Notes: a model not told the origin generated them from the letters alone. Counted from the stretch's first letter, positions 44,155-54,739 are shown. The stretch is DNA of 64,000 nucleotides from JAAXPZ01 sp965215705 (GCA_965215705.1 CBDCEE010000003.1:372001-436000); one strand, 5' to 3'. Translations and numbers: made by a program.

Positions 44155-44837
44155 TGAAAAAGCTCAATGTATCCATCCTGCAGTTTCCCGGTACCAACTG
44201 CGAATATGATACGGTCTATGCCCTGAAAAAGCTGGGACACAAGACCCATGTTATCTGGCACAAAGAGGAGAACCTTCCTGAAAATACTGATCTGGTGATC
44301 ATACCAGGAGGCTTTAGCTATGGTGACTATCTACGTTCAGGTTCGATCGCACGCTTCTCACCAGTGATGAAAGCAGTGGGTAGCTATGCAGCCAAAGGCG
44401 GCTTTGTACTGGGTATCTGCAACGGTTTTCAAATCCTTACAGAGATGGGACTGCTTCCCGGAGCACTCAAGCGTAACAACAACCTACACTTCATCTCCAA
44501 GCATCAGACTATCAAAGTGATCAATTCTGAGAATGCATTCCTCAACCAGTGTAAAAAAGGAGAGATACTTACTATTCCTGTTGCCCATGCTGACGGTAAC
44601 TACTATATCGATCCTGCAGGCTTTAAAGAGCTTGAAGCCCATGGACAGATCCTGCTGAGATACTGCGATGCCGAAGGTAGTCCTATCGTACTGAATGGTT
44701 CAGTAGAGCAGATTGCTGGTATCTCCAACAAAGAGGGGAACATCTTTGGATTGATGCCACATCCTGAGCGTGCGATGGAATTTATATTAGGGTCAGAGGA
44801 TGGTATACGTATGCTTAAAGGCTTTCAAAACGCATGA
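44154..44837 (+). CDS. purQ: FGAM synthase glutaminase subunit PurQ
   Basis: 227 residues of the class I glutamine amidotransferase fold that hands ammonia to PurL. The catalytic Cys lies in GICNGFQIL near residue 87, and His and Glu in MPHPERAME near 203. FSYGDYLRSG is also typical. Its stop overlaps the ATG of the next gene (ATGA). Confidence 0.97.
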   Translation: MKKLNVSILQFPGTNCEYDTVYALKKLGHKTHVIWHKEENLPENTDLVIIPGGFSYGDYLRSGSIARFSPVMKAVGSYAAKGGFVLGICNGFQILTEMGLLPGALKRNNNLHFISKHQTIKVINSENAFLNQCKKGEILTIPVAHADGNYYIDPAGFKELEAHGQILLRYCDAEGSPIVLNGSVEQIAGISNKEGNIFGLMPHPERAMEFILGSEDGIRMLKGFQNA

Positions 44838-45880
44838 GAAGCCATCGGCTATTCCTCATCATTCTACTGCTCTCCTTTTGGGTGAGTAGTGTCACCGCAA
44901 AAACCAACTACTGGTATAGCTATGTTCCCAAACAGGTCTTTGCTACACAGGTTTTTCCTATCACGATCTTTGCAGATACGGATGACAGTAACAATCTTCC
45001 TACCTTTAAATTTGATGCCAATAATGCGATCAAACCATTGAACAGCCATCCCATAAAAGACACAAATGGAGGCAATACCTTCTATACCTTTTACTTCAAG
45101 GCAGAAAAAAATGACATCAAGATCCCCTCTTTCACTATCATAGACAAAGAGGAGACCGTATTGCTTGAAAGCCGGTATGTCCCCGTACGGGAGCTGGATA
45201 TCTCTGGGCATGATGAGTTTTGTGGTCTGATCGCGACCAGCTGTAAGATCGTGACCTCACAAGTCTCAGAATTCGATGCAGAAAACAACTTGGTCTCCCT
45301 CACCCTCAAAGCCTCAGAAGCCAATCCCGAAGAGATCACCACAGCAGGAAGTATCGAATCAGGTATAGAAAAGATCACAAAAACAGGCTCTGATACAATC
45401 ATTGAGTACTATTTTGTCATCCCCTCTTCACAAAAAAGTGTGACCTCTAGTTATTATAATACCTTGCAGAACAGATTTGTCTCTAAGACCATCTCTACAG
45501 ACTATAAAGATAAGCCGGTAGCCGCACAAGAGAACCTCAATCCCAAAGACAGCAGCTTTGACAAGCTCAAAAAATATGGTCTCTCTTTTCTCAGCCTCTT
45601 TTTCTTTTGGATGTTTTGGAAGAAGAAAGATATTTTCTTCTTGGTTCTTTTGGCAATCTGTGTGATCATTCTTCTGACGATGTTCTCTCCTCATGAAAAA
45701 GTATGTGTGCAGGAGGGGGCTCCTCTCTATATACTCCCTACAGAGACCAGTACCACAGGAGGACAGATCGATAGGGAATTGACTACAGATATACTGAACC
45801 AAAGAGGCAATTATTATAAAATTGCCTATGAGCACAATATCATAGGATGGATCAAAGATGAAGATACTTGCAAAGATTAG
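44834..45880 (+). CDS. Exported membrane protein with C-terminal SH3-like region
   Basis: Not recognised as a named family. The 348-residue protein has a signal peptide (to about 22), a periplasmic beta-rich region of about 210 residues reminiscent of BatD-like proteins, two membrane segments (about 250-285) and a C-terminal part with a possible SH3-like fold (VCVQEGAPLYILPTE...GNYYKIAYEHNIIGWI). ATGA overlap with purQ and a 23-bp overlap with plsC place it in the purine-plsC transcript. It may link envelope assembly to the operon, but that is only position-based. Confidence 0.6.
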   Translation: MRSHRLFLIILLLSFWVSSVTAKTNYWYSYVPKQVFATQVFPITIFADTDDSNNLPTFKFDANNAIKPLNSHPIKDTNGGNTFYTFYFKAEKNDIKIPSFTIIDKEETVLLESRYVPVRELDISGHDEFCGLIATSCKIVTSQVSEFDAENNLVSLTLKASEANPEEITTAGSIESGIEKITKTGSDTIIEYYFVIPSSQKSVTSSYYNTLQNRFVSKTISTDYKDKPVAAQENLNPKDSSFDKLKKYGLSFLSLFFFWMFWKKKDIFFLVLLAICVIILLTMFSPHEKVCVQEGAPLYILPTETSTTGGQIDRELTTDILNQRGNYYKIAYEHNIIGWIKDEDTCKD

Positions 45881-46568
45881 GTTTTATCTTGGAGCATTTA
45901 TCATCTCCGGCGTAGTAGCCTTGATCATGATTCCTCTTCTTTTTGTTCTACCCGGGTATGCTTGCCAGATACTACACTACTTCAACAGGCTGATTCTTGT
46001 TTTGCTGGGTGGCAAGATAGAAGAAGTAGGCAAGATGGATCCTGAGGCTGATATGGTCTTGATCAACCATCAAGGTATTATCGATATTATTGCGATGGAG
46101 GCCAGAGGCTGTACTGGACTCAGATGGGTAGCTAAAAAAGAGCTTTTTGAAATCCCCTGGTTTGGTAATGTACTTAAGAAATCCAACATGATTTCCATCG
46201 ATAGGCAAAACAAAGCTGGACTGATCAAGCTGCTTAAGGACTCTAAAGAGACCGTAGAGACAAAAAATCGAATGATCGCTATCTTTCCAGAAGGTACACG
46301 TGCAAGCAGCCAAAAGCTTCTCCCCTTTAAAGCAGGTGCAGGGCTGATCGCCAATAGACTTAAACTCAAAGTCCAACCAGTCGTCATCACAGGAAGTAAA
46401 CGCCTACTGAATGAGCATGACAGGACTGCACATAACTCCACAGTAAAGATCATTTTTCTTCCCACTATTGACGTACATACTGCAGAAAAAGAGTGGTATA
46501 CAAAACTCTCTCAAGAGATGCAGCAAATGATTGATAAAGAGCATGAGACCTATCATCGCCAGAGATGA
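45858..46568 (+). CDS. plsC: 1-acyl-sn-glycerol-3-phosphate acyltransferase
   Basis: The protein has 236 residues with two N-terminal hydrophobic segments. The acyltransferase motif His-x4-Asp is NHQGIIDI near residue 70, and FPEGTRASS near 143 binds the glycerol phosphate. It makes phosphatidic acid at the inner membrane. The start overlaps the preceding gene by 23 bp. Confidence 0.92.
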   Translation: MKILAKIRFYLGAFIISGVVALIMIPLLFVLPGYACQILHYFNRLILVLLGGKIEEVGKMDPEADMVLINHQGIIDIIAMEARGCTGLRWVAKKELFEIPWFGNVLKKSNMISIDRQNKAGLIKLLKDSKETVETKNRMIAIFPEGTRASSQKLLPFKAGAGLIANRLKLKVQPVVITGSKRLLNEHDRTAHNSTVKIIFLPTIDVHTAEKEWYTKLSQEMQQMIDKEHETYHRQR

Positions 46569-46742
46569 TTTTCTACCCTCCATATCTTTACAAACACCGC
46601 ATAAACATAGCATAGGAGCTATCTAAGTTTCACAATGAGTCAAATATCATTCCCTTTAAGCATAATTTTTAGTGATGTCAAAAATATCTCTTTTTTTATG
46701 TTATACTATAAATATATGAAATAAATATTAAAGGAGTTCACT

Positions 46743-47177
46743 ATGACACATTTATTACTCCCAGTAGGCTTAGGGGTCATTGTAAGCTTGATTGTTTTTC
46801 TATACTTTGAACGTAGAGCCATTGCAGCTAAACGGAGTGCAGAGAGAGATACCCCACAAAAGAGGGAGATGAGCCTTCCGGAAAATCTGAAACGCTATGA
46901 TACGGATAGAAATGTACTCTTCTATACATTGAGTATGTTTGTTTTTACCCTTTTCTACAGTTACTTCATGTTCTTTTCCAAAGGTTTGAGTCTTGTCGAT
47001 GTATTTCTCTATACCTTTTTGACTACATTTATCGGTTCTCTGGTCATTCTTCTGCTCAAACTCAAAAGAAGTATTCTGGTAAAAGTCTTTGCAGCTTTCC
47101 TTTATGGTGCACCACTTATAGGTGCCTCTATCTTTGGATTTATTTTTTCCTATCTTCTTTACAGCAATTCCCAGTAG
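46743..47177 (+). CDS. Four-segment membrane protein of unknown function
   Basis: 144 residues with hydrophobic segments near 4-20, 58-78, 85-105 and 112-138, and a charged loop (AAKRSAERDTPQKREMSLPENLKRYDTDRN) after the first. AAGGAG lies 6 nt before the ATG. A TATACTATAAATATA stretch upstream at about 46702-46716 may be its promoter. No family was recognised. Confidence 0.6.
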   Translation: MTHLLLPVGLGVIVSLIVFLYFERRAIAAKRSAERDTPQKREMSLPENLKRYDTDRNVLFYTLSMFVFTLFYSYFMFFSKGLSLVDVFLYTFLTTFIGSLVILLLKLKRSILVKVFAAFLYGAPLIGASIFGFIFSYLLYSNSQ

Positions 47178-47276
47178 CCCTTGGGCTGCCAAAAGGAAGC
47201 CTGCATACATTAAGATTCATTAAAAGAAGCACGCTATAATGTCTGATAGATCCTATGTATAAGGCTTTTTTCTCCT

Positions 47277-50200
47277 ATGTTTGAAAACATTCTAAGATTT
47301 TTTATCAACAATGCCCGACTCAACTATCTTCTTTTTGTGTTGATCTTCCTGGCAGGGATAGTCTCCTACAATCGAACCCCCAAAGAGATCTTCCCTACGT
47401 TTGATCTGGATATGGTAGGGATATTTGGTCACTACACGGGTGCTTCTATCGATATACTTGACAAGATGGCTGTCAAAGAGATAGAAAATGAGATCAAAAG
47501 TATCGATGGTATCAGCAAAATAGCCACTGTGATCTCTTCGGGGAGATTTAGTATCATTCTTGAACTGGAAAAGAGAGTAGATCGATACAATACTGCTAAC
47601 AAGATCAAAGACGCTGTTTCTCTCGCCAAACAGAACCTTCCCAGTGATATGGATGAACCCATGGTTTCAGTACTGGAGATACGAAGAGCTCTTATCAATA
47701 TCTCCCTCTCTTCAGATACACTGGAACACGATGCCCTGATCTTGGCAGCTGACGAGCTCAAAGAGAAACTTCTTTCTGTTAAAAATGTAGCAGAAGTGCT
47801 TGTATATGGGGATGCGGACAAGTACTATGATATCACACTACATGCCAACCGTATCAAAGCCTTGGGACTCAATGAGAGCAGCGTGATCCAGGCTCTCTCT
47901 GCACTTTCGTACATCTATCCAGTAGGTAAAGTCGAGGATCCACATGAAGGACACTACTACATCTCTACCTACAATGGTGCCAAAAGTGCCGAAGCGATGC
48001 TAGAGAGTAGGATCACAGTCGCGGGAAAAATGGTCCGACTCAAGGAAATCGCCTCAGTCAGAAAACGCTACAAAGACAGTAGTACGCTCTTCTCAGTGGA
48101 TACCAAAAGTGCGGTAGACCTCTATGTGAGGCAAGCAAATATAGGCAATGCCATAGAGATCGCCAAGAGGATCAAAACACTTATCAAAGAAGAGCAGCAG
48201 ACTGATATCGTCTATACGATACACAACGATAAGGCAGAATCGATCAAAGACAGGCTCAACATCGTTATCTCCAATATACTTTTGGGTCTGATATTGATTA
48301 CTTTGCTGGTTATATTACTGATCAACAAACGCATGGCACTTATTATCTCCTTGGGAATTCCTACCTCTTTTGTGATGGGTGCTGCCTACTTCTACTTTGC
48401 GGGATACAGTATCAACATGATCTCTCTCATTGGCGTACTCATTGCCCTGGGTATTATTGTAGATGATGCCATCGTAGTCAGTGAGAATATACAGCAGCAT
48501 ATAGAAGAGGGTCTTGCCCCCAAAGAGGCAGCAGTACAAGGAGCCAAAGAGATGTTCAAGCCAGTGACTATCGCCTCTTTGACCACACTATTCGCCTTTT
48601 TACCAGCACTCATGATGAGTGGCACTATGGGAGAAGTGATCAAGCTCATCCCTATCGCCGTCTCGGTACTTGTGGTTGCCTCTCTCATCGAATCGTTTGT
48701 CTTTTTACCTATTCATGCGGCACATGTGTTGAATGGTTCACAGAAGACTACTTCCTGGGAAGGTGCCAACCGTATCTACAGCCGTATCATTCATCTGCTC
48801 ATGCGTTATAAAAAGACATTTTTAGTGCTCTTTGTGATCCTTGTACCACTATTAACCGTGATGGGACTCAAACAGAGTAAATTTCAGCTCTTTTCTTCCT
48901 TTGATGCAAGCACCATCAATATCACGCTCAAGTCCAATGTCAACCGCAGCCTAGAGGAAACCTACCGCATACTCAAAGTGATAGAAAAGGACCTCTATGC
49001 CCAAAAAGAAGTATTTGCCATCAAGCATGTAGGCTTTATCGCAGGATGGCGTACTGACAGTGCCAGTAATGGTGAAGAGTATCCTTATGTAGGGCTCATC
49101 ACACTGGAACTGGAGAAGTTAAAACCACAAAACTTTGTGGATCGGTATATCACGCCCAACCTTAGTTTTTATTATGATGAAGCAGGAAGGGTCAGAGAGT
49201 CAGATTCCGCAGAAATATCCAAAAAGCTTAGAGCCTTTCTCAAAGAGAAGCAGTATAAAAAGAGATTCAATTTAACTGATCTTGCGATCGTAGAGAGAAA
49301 AGTAGGTCCCATTAAGTCAGATCTCAAGATCGGATTGATTAGTGAGGACAGAGAAAAGATCATCACCTACACCCATAGGCTCAAACAGGTACTCAAAAAT
49401 ATAGACGGTATTGTATCGATCAGTGACAGTATGACCTACGGTATTGATGAGATCAAACTCAAGATCAACCGCTATGGAGAATCACTGGGGATCACAGAAC
49501 GTACTATCGGTACCCTACTCTCCAGTCTCTATCTAGAGAGAAAGATCAGCTCTTCTTTCGACAGTGATGGATTGATCGATATAGAGGTTAAAAGTAGTCA
49601 GAAAGACTCTCTCTCTCAGATGAAGAGACTACAGATCACGCTGACAGACGGAAAATCTGTTGCACTTCAGGATGTAGTGGACTTCAACGTGATCAAATCC
49701 TTTGAGAAGATCATTAAAGATGACACCTTAGCCAACTACTATGTCTATGCCAATGTCGATAAGAAGAAGATCACCGCCAGTGAAGTGCTCGAAAAGCTGG
49801 CACCTGAACTGGAAGCAATCCAAAAAGCAGGAGTAAAGATCAAACTCAAAGGAGAAGCTGAGAAAAACATGGATCTCAAGAGAGATATGATCACCGCCAG
49901 CACAGTCGCACTACTACTGATCTTGCTCTCGATCCTCTACCTCTTTAACTCCTTTAGAGAGACCTTGATGATGATGTCAGTGATCCCTTTTGCTTTTTTA
50001 GGGGTTCTGGCAGGGCATTTTGCTCTGGATCTGAACCTCTCTATGCCCTCTATCATCGGTATGTTAGGACTTTCTGGTGTAGTGGTCAATGATGGTATCA
50101 TTATGGTCATGAACCTTAAAAAAGCAACCAATATGGAGGAGATATACCACTACGCTTCCAAACGCTTCCGTCCTATCATCCTTACCTCTATTACCACGAT

Positions 50201-50372
50201 CGTTGGCTTGGCTTCATTGGTATTTTTCCCTACAGGACAGGCTGCGATCTTTCAACCCATGGCAGTAGCATTGGCATTTGGATTGGCATGGGGAACCATA
50301 CTCAACCTCCTCTACCTTCCTGTACTCTATACCATGATCAACCAAAAAAGACTTATCAGGAGAGAGCTATGA
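47277..50372 (+). CDS. RND-family efflux permease (AcrB/HAE1-like)
   Basis: 1031 residues with the usual RND duplication: a membrane segment at 15-32, a large periplasmic loop, five further segments (about 335-480), a single segment near 515-530, a second loop, and a final group (about 860-1025). The proton-relay acidic pair is in GIIVDDAIVVSENI near residue 395. The sequence belongs to the HAE1/AcrB-like side, but no membrane-fusion protein or TolC gene is adjacent, so its partners and substrate are unknown. Its stop overlaps ybgC. Confidence 0.9.
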   Translation: MFENILRFFINNARLNYLLFVLIFLAGIVSYNRTPKEIFPTFDLDMVGIFGHYTGASIDILDKMAVKEIENEIKSIDGISKIATVISSGRFSIILELEKRVDRYNTANKIKDAVSLAKQNLPSDMDEPMVSVLEIRRALINISLSSDTLEHDALILAADELKEKLLSVKNVAEVLVYGDADKYYDITLHANRIKALGLNESSVIQALSALSYIYPVGKVEDPHEGHYYISTYNGAKSAEAMLESRITVAGKMVRLKEIASVRKRYKDSSTLFSVDTKSAVDLYVRQANIGNAIEIAKRIKTLIKEEQQTDIVYTIHNDKAESIKDRLNIVISNILLGLILITLLVILLINKRMALIISLGIPTSFVMGAAYFYFAGYSINMISLIGVLIALGIIVDDAIVVSENIQQHIEEGLAPKEAAVQGAKEMFKPVTIASLTTLFAFLPALMMSGTMGEVIKLIPIAVSVLVVASLIESFVFLPIHAAHVLNGSQKTTSWEGANRIYSRIIHLLMRYKKTFLVLFVILVPLLTVMGLKQSKFQLFSSFDASTINITLKSNVNRSLEETYRILKVIEKDLYAQKEVFAIKHVGFIAGWRTDSASNGEEYPYVGLITLELEKLKPQNFVDRYITPNLSFYYDEAGRVRESDSAEISKKLRAFLKEKQYKKRFNLTDLAIVERKVGPIKSDLKIGLISEDREKIITYTHRLKQVLKNIDGIVSISDSMTYGIDEIKLKINRYGESLGITERTIGTLLSSLYLERKISSSFDSDGLIDIEVKSSQKDSLSQMKRLQITLTDGKSVALQDVVDFNVIKSFEKIIKDDTLANYYVYANVDKKKITASEVLEKLAPELEAIQKAGVKIKLKGEAEKNMDLKRDMITASTVALLLILLSILYLFNSFRETLMMMSVIPFAFLGVLAGHFALDLNLSMPSIIGMLGLSGVVVNDGIIMVMNLKKATNMEEIYHYASKRFRPIILTSITTIVGLASLVFFPTGQAAIFQPMAVALAFGLAWGTILNLLYLPVLYTMINQKRLIRREL

Positions 50373-50743
50373 AAATACGCGTCTATTACGAAGATACTGA
50401 TGCCGGTGGGATCGTCTATCATACCAACTATATCAAGTTTTGTGAGCGTGCACGGAGTGAACACTTCTTCTCTCAGGGCATCAAGCCCCTTGAAGGAGAA
50501 GCCAGTGGCTTTATCGTGAGTCATCTCCAGGCTGATTTCCTCTTTTCGGCTGCATTGGGAGATCTTCTAGAGGTCAAGAGTCACATTGTGACACTCAAGC
50601 GTAGTTCCATGATCTTGCAGCAGAGTATTTGGAAAGAGGAACAAAAGGTCTTCTCTATGGAGATCAAGCTTGCCTTTATTGCTGAGGGGAAAGTCAGCCG
50701 TATTCCAGAACACTTTATCGAACTATTAGAAAATATGATATAA
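50369..50743 (+). CDS. ybgC: YbgC-like acyl-CoA thioesterase
   Basis: 124 residues of the hotdog fold. YYEDTDAGGIVYHTNYIKFCERARSE is the YbgC/4-hydroxybenzoyl-CoA thioesterase motif with the catalytic Asp. The ATG at 50369 overlaps the RND stop (ATGA) and has AGGAG upstream. The longer upstream frame lies inside the permease gene. It probably hydrolyses short-chain acyl-CoA and may act near the Tol-Pal envelope system, as in other proteobacteria. Confidence 0.88.
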   Translation: MKIRVYYEDTDAGGIVYHTNYIKFCERARSEHFFSQGIKPLEGEASGFIVSHLQADFLFSAALGDLLEVKSHIVTLKRSSMILQQSIWKEEQKVFSMEIKLAFIAEGKVSRIPEHFIELLENMI

Positions 50744-50770
50744 TGGCAGCAAAAAAGTAGACATGAATAG

Positions 50771-51880
50771 ATGAAAAAGATCCTAGCACTCTTCTCCTTA
50801 CTTGTACTGTTTGCCATAGATACCTACGCCAAAGATGTATTTAAACGTTACCCGGTCAAATCAGGCATGATCCTCTATGATATCAATACCACCGGTATCG
50901 CACCAGGATTAACTACCCATACGATCGGAGTATCTCGACTGGTCTTTGATGACTGGGGAGCTAAAGAGCTCAAAGAAGATGATGCTACAGAGATCCAGAG
51001 CGGTGACTTCAATGAAGAGACTGCCAGACACACCATGAGTCGTATGGACTATGGTACGATCTATACGGTGGATTTCGATGAAAATGTGACCTATCAGACA
51101 CGTGACAGAAACATTGATATCGCGATTGCCCAAGGCGCAGATATGTCCGATGAGAGTCTGGAGATACTCAAGGAGATGAAAGCAGTCAAGACAGGTACTG
51201 AAGTGGTAGCAGGCTACCCCTGTGATGTCTGGAAAAGCAAAGATCAGACCATCTGTATCTATCAGGGTATCCCGCTGAAGATCACCGTCGAAGCACCGGG
51301 CTTTAGCTCCACACGCACGGCACAGATGGTGGTACTGGACAAACCGATCTCTGACAATGAGTTTGCCCTTCCCGGCTTTGCTATCATGGTAGATGACGGC
51401 TACACCAGCAATCAGGCTGCCTCTGTCAATACTGCAGACTATATGGCAGCGGTGGATGACCTGCACCAGAAAGTCAAAGCGATGGGGATCGATCTCAATG
51501 ATGAAAATATCACACTTACCAAAGCACAAGAGATAGAAGTGATCAACACCCTCGGAGAAAGATACCTTCAAAAGCAGAAAAAGCTCCTCCCCAAACTGAT
51601 GGTGGCCCTCAAGGGTGCCAGAGAGTGTATGGATCACTCAGAAAATGGCAAGGAAGCCTCCAGCTGTATCAAAGCGGTCAACCGTATCAATGAAGAGCTG
51701 GGAGACCAAACCTCCAACTATGACTACAGCCACTGGAACAGGGAGAAAAAAGAGCTGATCGTTAAAGATATCGACCAGGAGATCAACGACCTGAATCTGA
51801 CCATTGACTGTGTCACCAAATACGACAAAACAACCGATGTCATCGAATGTACCGAAGGTACACTCGAACCCAAGATATAG
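50771..51880 (+). CDS. Exported protein of unknown function
   Basis: 369 residues with a signal peptide (LALFSLLVLFAIDTYA). The mature part has a beta-rich N-terminal half (VKSGMILYDINTTGIAPGLTTHTIGV..., YPCDVWKSKDQTICIYQGIPLKI) and a helical C-terminal half with four to six cysteines, likely disulfide-bonded. No family was recognised. It follows ybgC by 27 bp and may be co-transcribed with it. Confidence 0.65.
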   Translation: MKKILALFSLLVLFAIDTYAKDVFKRYPVKSGMILYDINTTGIAPGLTTHTIGVSRLVFDDWGAKELKEDDATEIQSGDFNEETARHTMSRMDYGTIYTVDFDENVTYQTRDRNIDIAIAQGADMSDESLEILKEMKAVKTGTEVVAGYPCDVWKSKDQTICIYQGIPLKITVEAPGFSSTRTAQMVVLDKPISDNEFALPGFAIMVDDGYTSNQAASVNTADYMAAVDDLHQKVKAMGIDLNDENITLTKAQEIEVINTLGERYLQKQKKLLPKLMVALKGARECMDHSENGKEASSCIKAVNRINEELGDQTSNYDYSHWNREKKELIVKDIDQEINDLNLTIDCVTKYDKTTDVIECTEGTLEPKI

Positions 51881-51918
51881 TCCAAAGCACCCTTTTGGTA
51901 TAATCGCGGATAAAATTG

Positions 51919-51987
51919 GTGCTACGTACGACGTGCTACGATACTTAATCAACTATTTCGTAACACGTAACACCTGACACGTAACAC
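51919..51987. repeat. Octamer repeats with inverted copies before valS
   Basis: GTGCTACG occurs at 51919-51926 and 51933-51940. CGTAACAC, its near reverse complement, occurs at 51959-51966, 51966-51973 and 51980-51987. The region could fold into a stem in the valS leader. A preceding TATAAT at 51899-51904 may be the valS -10. Confidence 0.55.
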
Positions 51988-52003
51988 ATCCGAAGGATAC
52001 CGT

Positions 52004-54640
52004 TTGAGTGATACTACCAAGAAAAATGTCTATGATCCCAAAGCCATAGAAAATAGCTATTATAAACTCTGGGAAGCGCGCGGCTACTTTGAGATCGAAG
52101 GCAACAAAGCAATCCAAAAAGAAGGTAAAACCTTCTGTATCTCTATGCCTCCCCCCAATGTCACAGGTCATCTGCATATCGGACATGGACTCACCTTTAC
52201 GATCCAGGATATCATCGTTAGATACAAGCGTATGGATGGCTTCAAGACCCTTTGGCAGCCTGGTACAGACCATGCAGGGATCGCTACACAGAATGTCGTA
52301 GAGAAACAGCTGCTGGCTGAGGGCACCACCAAAGAGGAGATCGGTAGAGAAGCATTCCTGGAGCGTGCATGGCTACAAAAGAGCAACTCCGGTAGCGCCA
52401 TTACCTCTCAGTTACGTCATCTAGGGGTCTCCCCTGCGTGGAGCCGTGAACGCTTTACGATGGATGAAGGCCTTGCCAATGCAGTAAAAAAAGCCTTTAA
52501 ACAGATGTATGATGAGGGGCATATCATTCAAGACAACTATATGATCAACTGGTGTACCCATGACGGCGCACTCTCAGATATCGAAGTAGAGCATGAAGAC
52601 CATATGGGTAAGCTCTACCATATCCGCTATCCACTTACAGATGGCAGTGGAGATGTGGTAGTTGCCACCACCCGTCCTGAGACCTACTTTGGAGATACGG
52701 CGGTCATGGTGCATCCAGAGGATGAGCGACATCAGCATCTCATCGGAAAGACAGTCACCCTCCCCCTCGTAGGTAGAGAGGTAGAGATCATCGCAGATAC
52801 CCATGTAGATAGGGAGTTTGGTACAGGCTTTGTCAAGGTCACCCCGGCACATGACCCCAATGACTACGAGGTAGGTAAACGTCATGATCTAGAGTTCATC
52901 ACAATCTTTGATGAGAGTGGTGTCTTGAACAGCTATTGTGGAGAGTTTGAGGGGCAGGAACGACTCGAAGCCAGAGAAGCACTCGTTGCCAAACTTGAGG
53001 CAGAAGGCTTTATCGAAAAGATCGAAGATCATGCCCATCAGGTTGGACACTGCTATCGCTGTAAGAATATTGTAGAGCCCTATATCTCCAAGCAGTGGTT
53101 CATCAAAAAAGAGTTTGCCTCAGGTGCTATAGAGCGTGTCAATGCAGGGGAAGCACAGTTCTTTCCCAAGCATTGGATCAATAGCTACAATGCCTGGATG
53201 GGTGAGCTACGTGACTGGTGTATCTCTCGCCAGCTCTGGTGGGGACATCAAATCCCGGTCATGCATTGTGACAGCTGTGGCAAGCACTTCGCTTTTGAAG
53301 GTGATACACCGACTGTCTGTGCACACTGTAGCAGTACTGAGATCCACCAAGACCCTGATGTACTTGATACCTGGTTCAGCTCTGGACTCTGGCCATTTAG
53401 CACCCTTGGCTGGGGCAATGGTGAGGCACTCAAAGGCACACAATGGAGCGAGAGCGATATGGCGGATTTCTATCCCAACAGCCTGATGATCACCGGCTTT
53501 GATATCCTCTTCTTCTGGGTAGCACGTATGCTCATGATGGGGGAGAAGCTCACAGGGGAGCTTCCTTTCAGTGATATCTATCTCCATGCACTGGTCAAGG
53601 ATGAAAAGGGCGAGAAGATGTCCAAATCCAAGGGTAATGTCATCGACCCGCTGGTAATGATAGAGAAGTACTCTACCGATGCCTTGCGTTTCACACTGGC
53701 GGTACTGGCGGTGCAAGGACGTGATATCAAGCTCAGTGAAGAGAAGCTCGAGCAGAGCCGTAACTTCACCAACAAACTCTTCAACGCCGCCAACTATCTC
53801 CAGCTCAACCAGGAGACCTTTGCCGATCTAGATCCTAAGACGATCACGACGCCACTGGGACGATATATGCTCTCTCGCTTCAATCTGGCGATCCAAGAGA
53901 CACGAGAGTCTATCGACAGCTACCGTTTCAATGATGCTGCCACGACACTCTACCGCTTCCTCTGGGGTGAGTTCTGTGACTGGGGGATAGAGCTGAGCAA
54001 AGCCAGCAAAGAGAGTGTAGCAGAACTGGGAAGTATCTTCAAAGAATCCATGAAATTGCTACACCCCTTTATGCCTTTTATCACAGAGAACCTCTACCAT
54101 CGTCTCAGTGGTACAACCCTAGAGGAGAGTACCTCTATTATGGTACTTCCCTACCCTGTGGCAGGAGAGATCGACAGAGAGATCATGAATGAGTTTACAC
54201 TCGCCATCGAAGCGATCGTCTCCGTACGCCGTTGCAAGACCATCATCGACAAGGGTAACCAGCGTGTTGAAAAGGCCTTTGTCAAGATCGATCAGGAGAT
54301 CGATCAGGAGATGCTGGCTGCATTCATTCAGAGACTAGCCAAGGTTGATAAGATCAGCTTTGTCGATACCAAACCAGACAATGCCGTAGCAGATGTCAGC
54401 GATACCCTACAGACCTTTATCTCTACGGATGATATTGATATGAGTGATGTGATCGACAAGCTGAGCAAGCAGCAAGAGAAGCTCCAAAAAGAGATCGACA
54501 AACTCAACGGTATGCTCTCCAATGAACGCTTTGTTGCCAATGCACCCGAAGCAGTCATCACACAAAACAGAGCTGCACTCTCCGATGCAGAGACCAAAAT
54601 GGAGAAGATCCTTGCCGAACTCAAAGGACTGGGGGCATAA
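52004..54640 (+). CDS. valS: Valyl-tRNA synthetase
   Basis: 878 residues, class I synthetase. HIGH is at residues 52-55 (HLHIGHGLTF), the editing domain follows, KMSKS lies near 537, and the C-terminal coiled coil LSKQQEKLQKEIDKLNGML is typical of ValRS. CxxC zinc-like pairs (CDSCGKHF, CAHCSS) are in the connective region. The start is a TTG at 52004 with GAAGGA 7 nt upstream. No in-frame ATG is better placed. Confidence 0.96.
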   Translation: MSDTTKKNVYDPKAIENSYYKLWEARGYFEIEGNKAIQKEGKTFCISMPPPNVTGHLHIGHGLTFTIQDIIVRYKRMDGFKTLWQPGTDHAGIATQNVVEKQLLAEGTTKEEIGREAFLERAWLQKSNSGSAITSQLRHLGVSPAWSRERFTMDEGLANAVKKAFKQMYDEGHIIQDNYMINWCTHDGALSDIEVEHEDHMGKLYHIRYPLTDGSGDVVVATTRPETYFGDTAVMVHPEDERHQHLIGKTVTLPLVGREVEIIADTHVDREFGTGFVKVTPAHDPNDYEVGKRHDLEFITIFDESGVLNSYCGEFEGQERLEAREALVAKLEAEGFIEKIEDHAHQVGHCYRCKNIVEPYISKQWFIKKEFASGAIERVNAGEAQFFPKHWINSYNAWMGELRDWCISRQLWWGHQIPVMHCDSCGKHFAFEGDTPTVCAHCSSTEIHQDPDVLDTWFSSGLWPFSTLGWGNGEALKGTQWSESDMADFYPNSLMITGFDILFFWVARMLMMGEKLTGELPFSDIYLHALVKDEKGEKMSKSKGNVIDPLVMIEKYSTDALRFTLAVLAVQGRDIKLSEEKLEQSRNFTNKLFNAANYLQLNQETFADLDPKTITTPLGRYMLSRFNLAIQETRESIDSYRFNDAATTLYRFLWGEFCDWGIELSKASKESVAELGSIFKESMKLLHPFMPFITENLYHRLSGTTLEESTSIMVLPYPVAGEIDREIMNEFTLAIEAIVSVRRCKTIIDKGNQRVEKAFVKIDQEIDQEMLAAFIQRLAKVDKISFVDTKPDNAVADVSDTLQTFISTDDIDMSDVIDKLSKQQEKLQKEIDKLNGMLSNERFVANAPEAVITQNRAALSDAETKMEKILAELKGLGA

Positions 54641-54739
54641 AAGCCTCTTCTCTTTACCCTTCCTCTCCGTTTTGGTATAATGTCCTTCAAGGTATCACCT
54701 AGTATTGGTGATTCCCTATATAGATGAAAAGGACAGCAC

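Noticed and set aside
51892..52003. T-box or other known leader RNA before valS
   Set aside because: No T-box sequence or specifier loop is visible; only short repeats are present.
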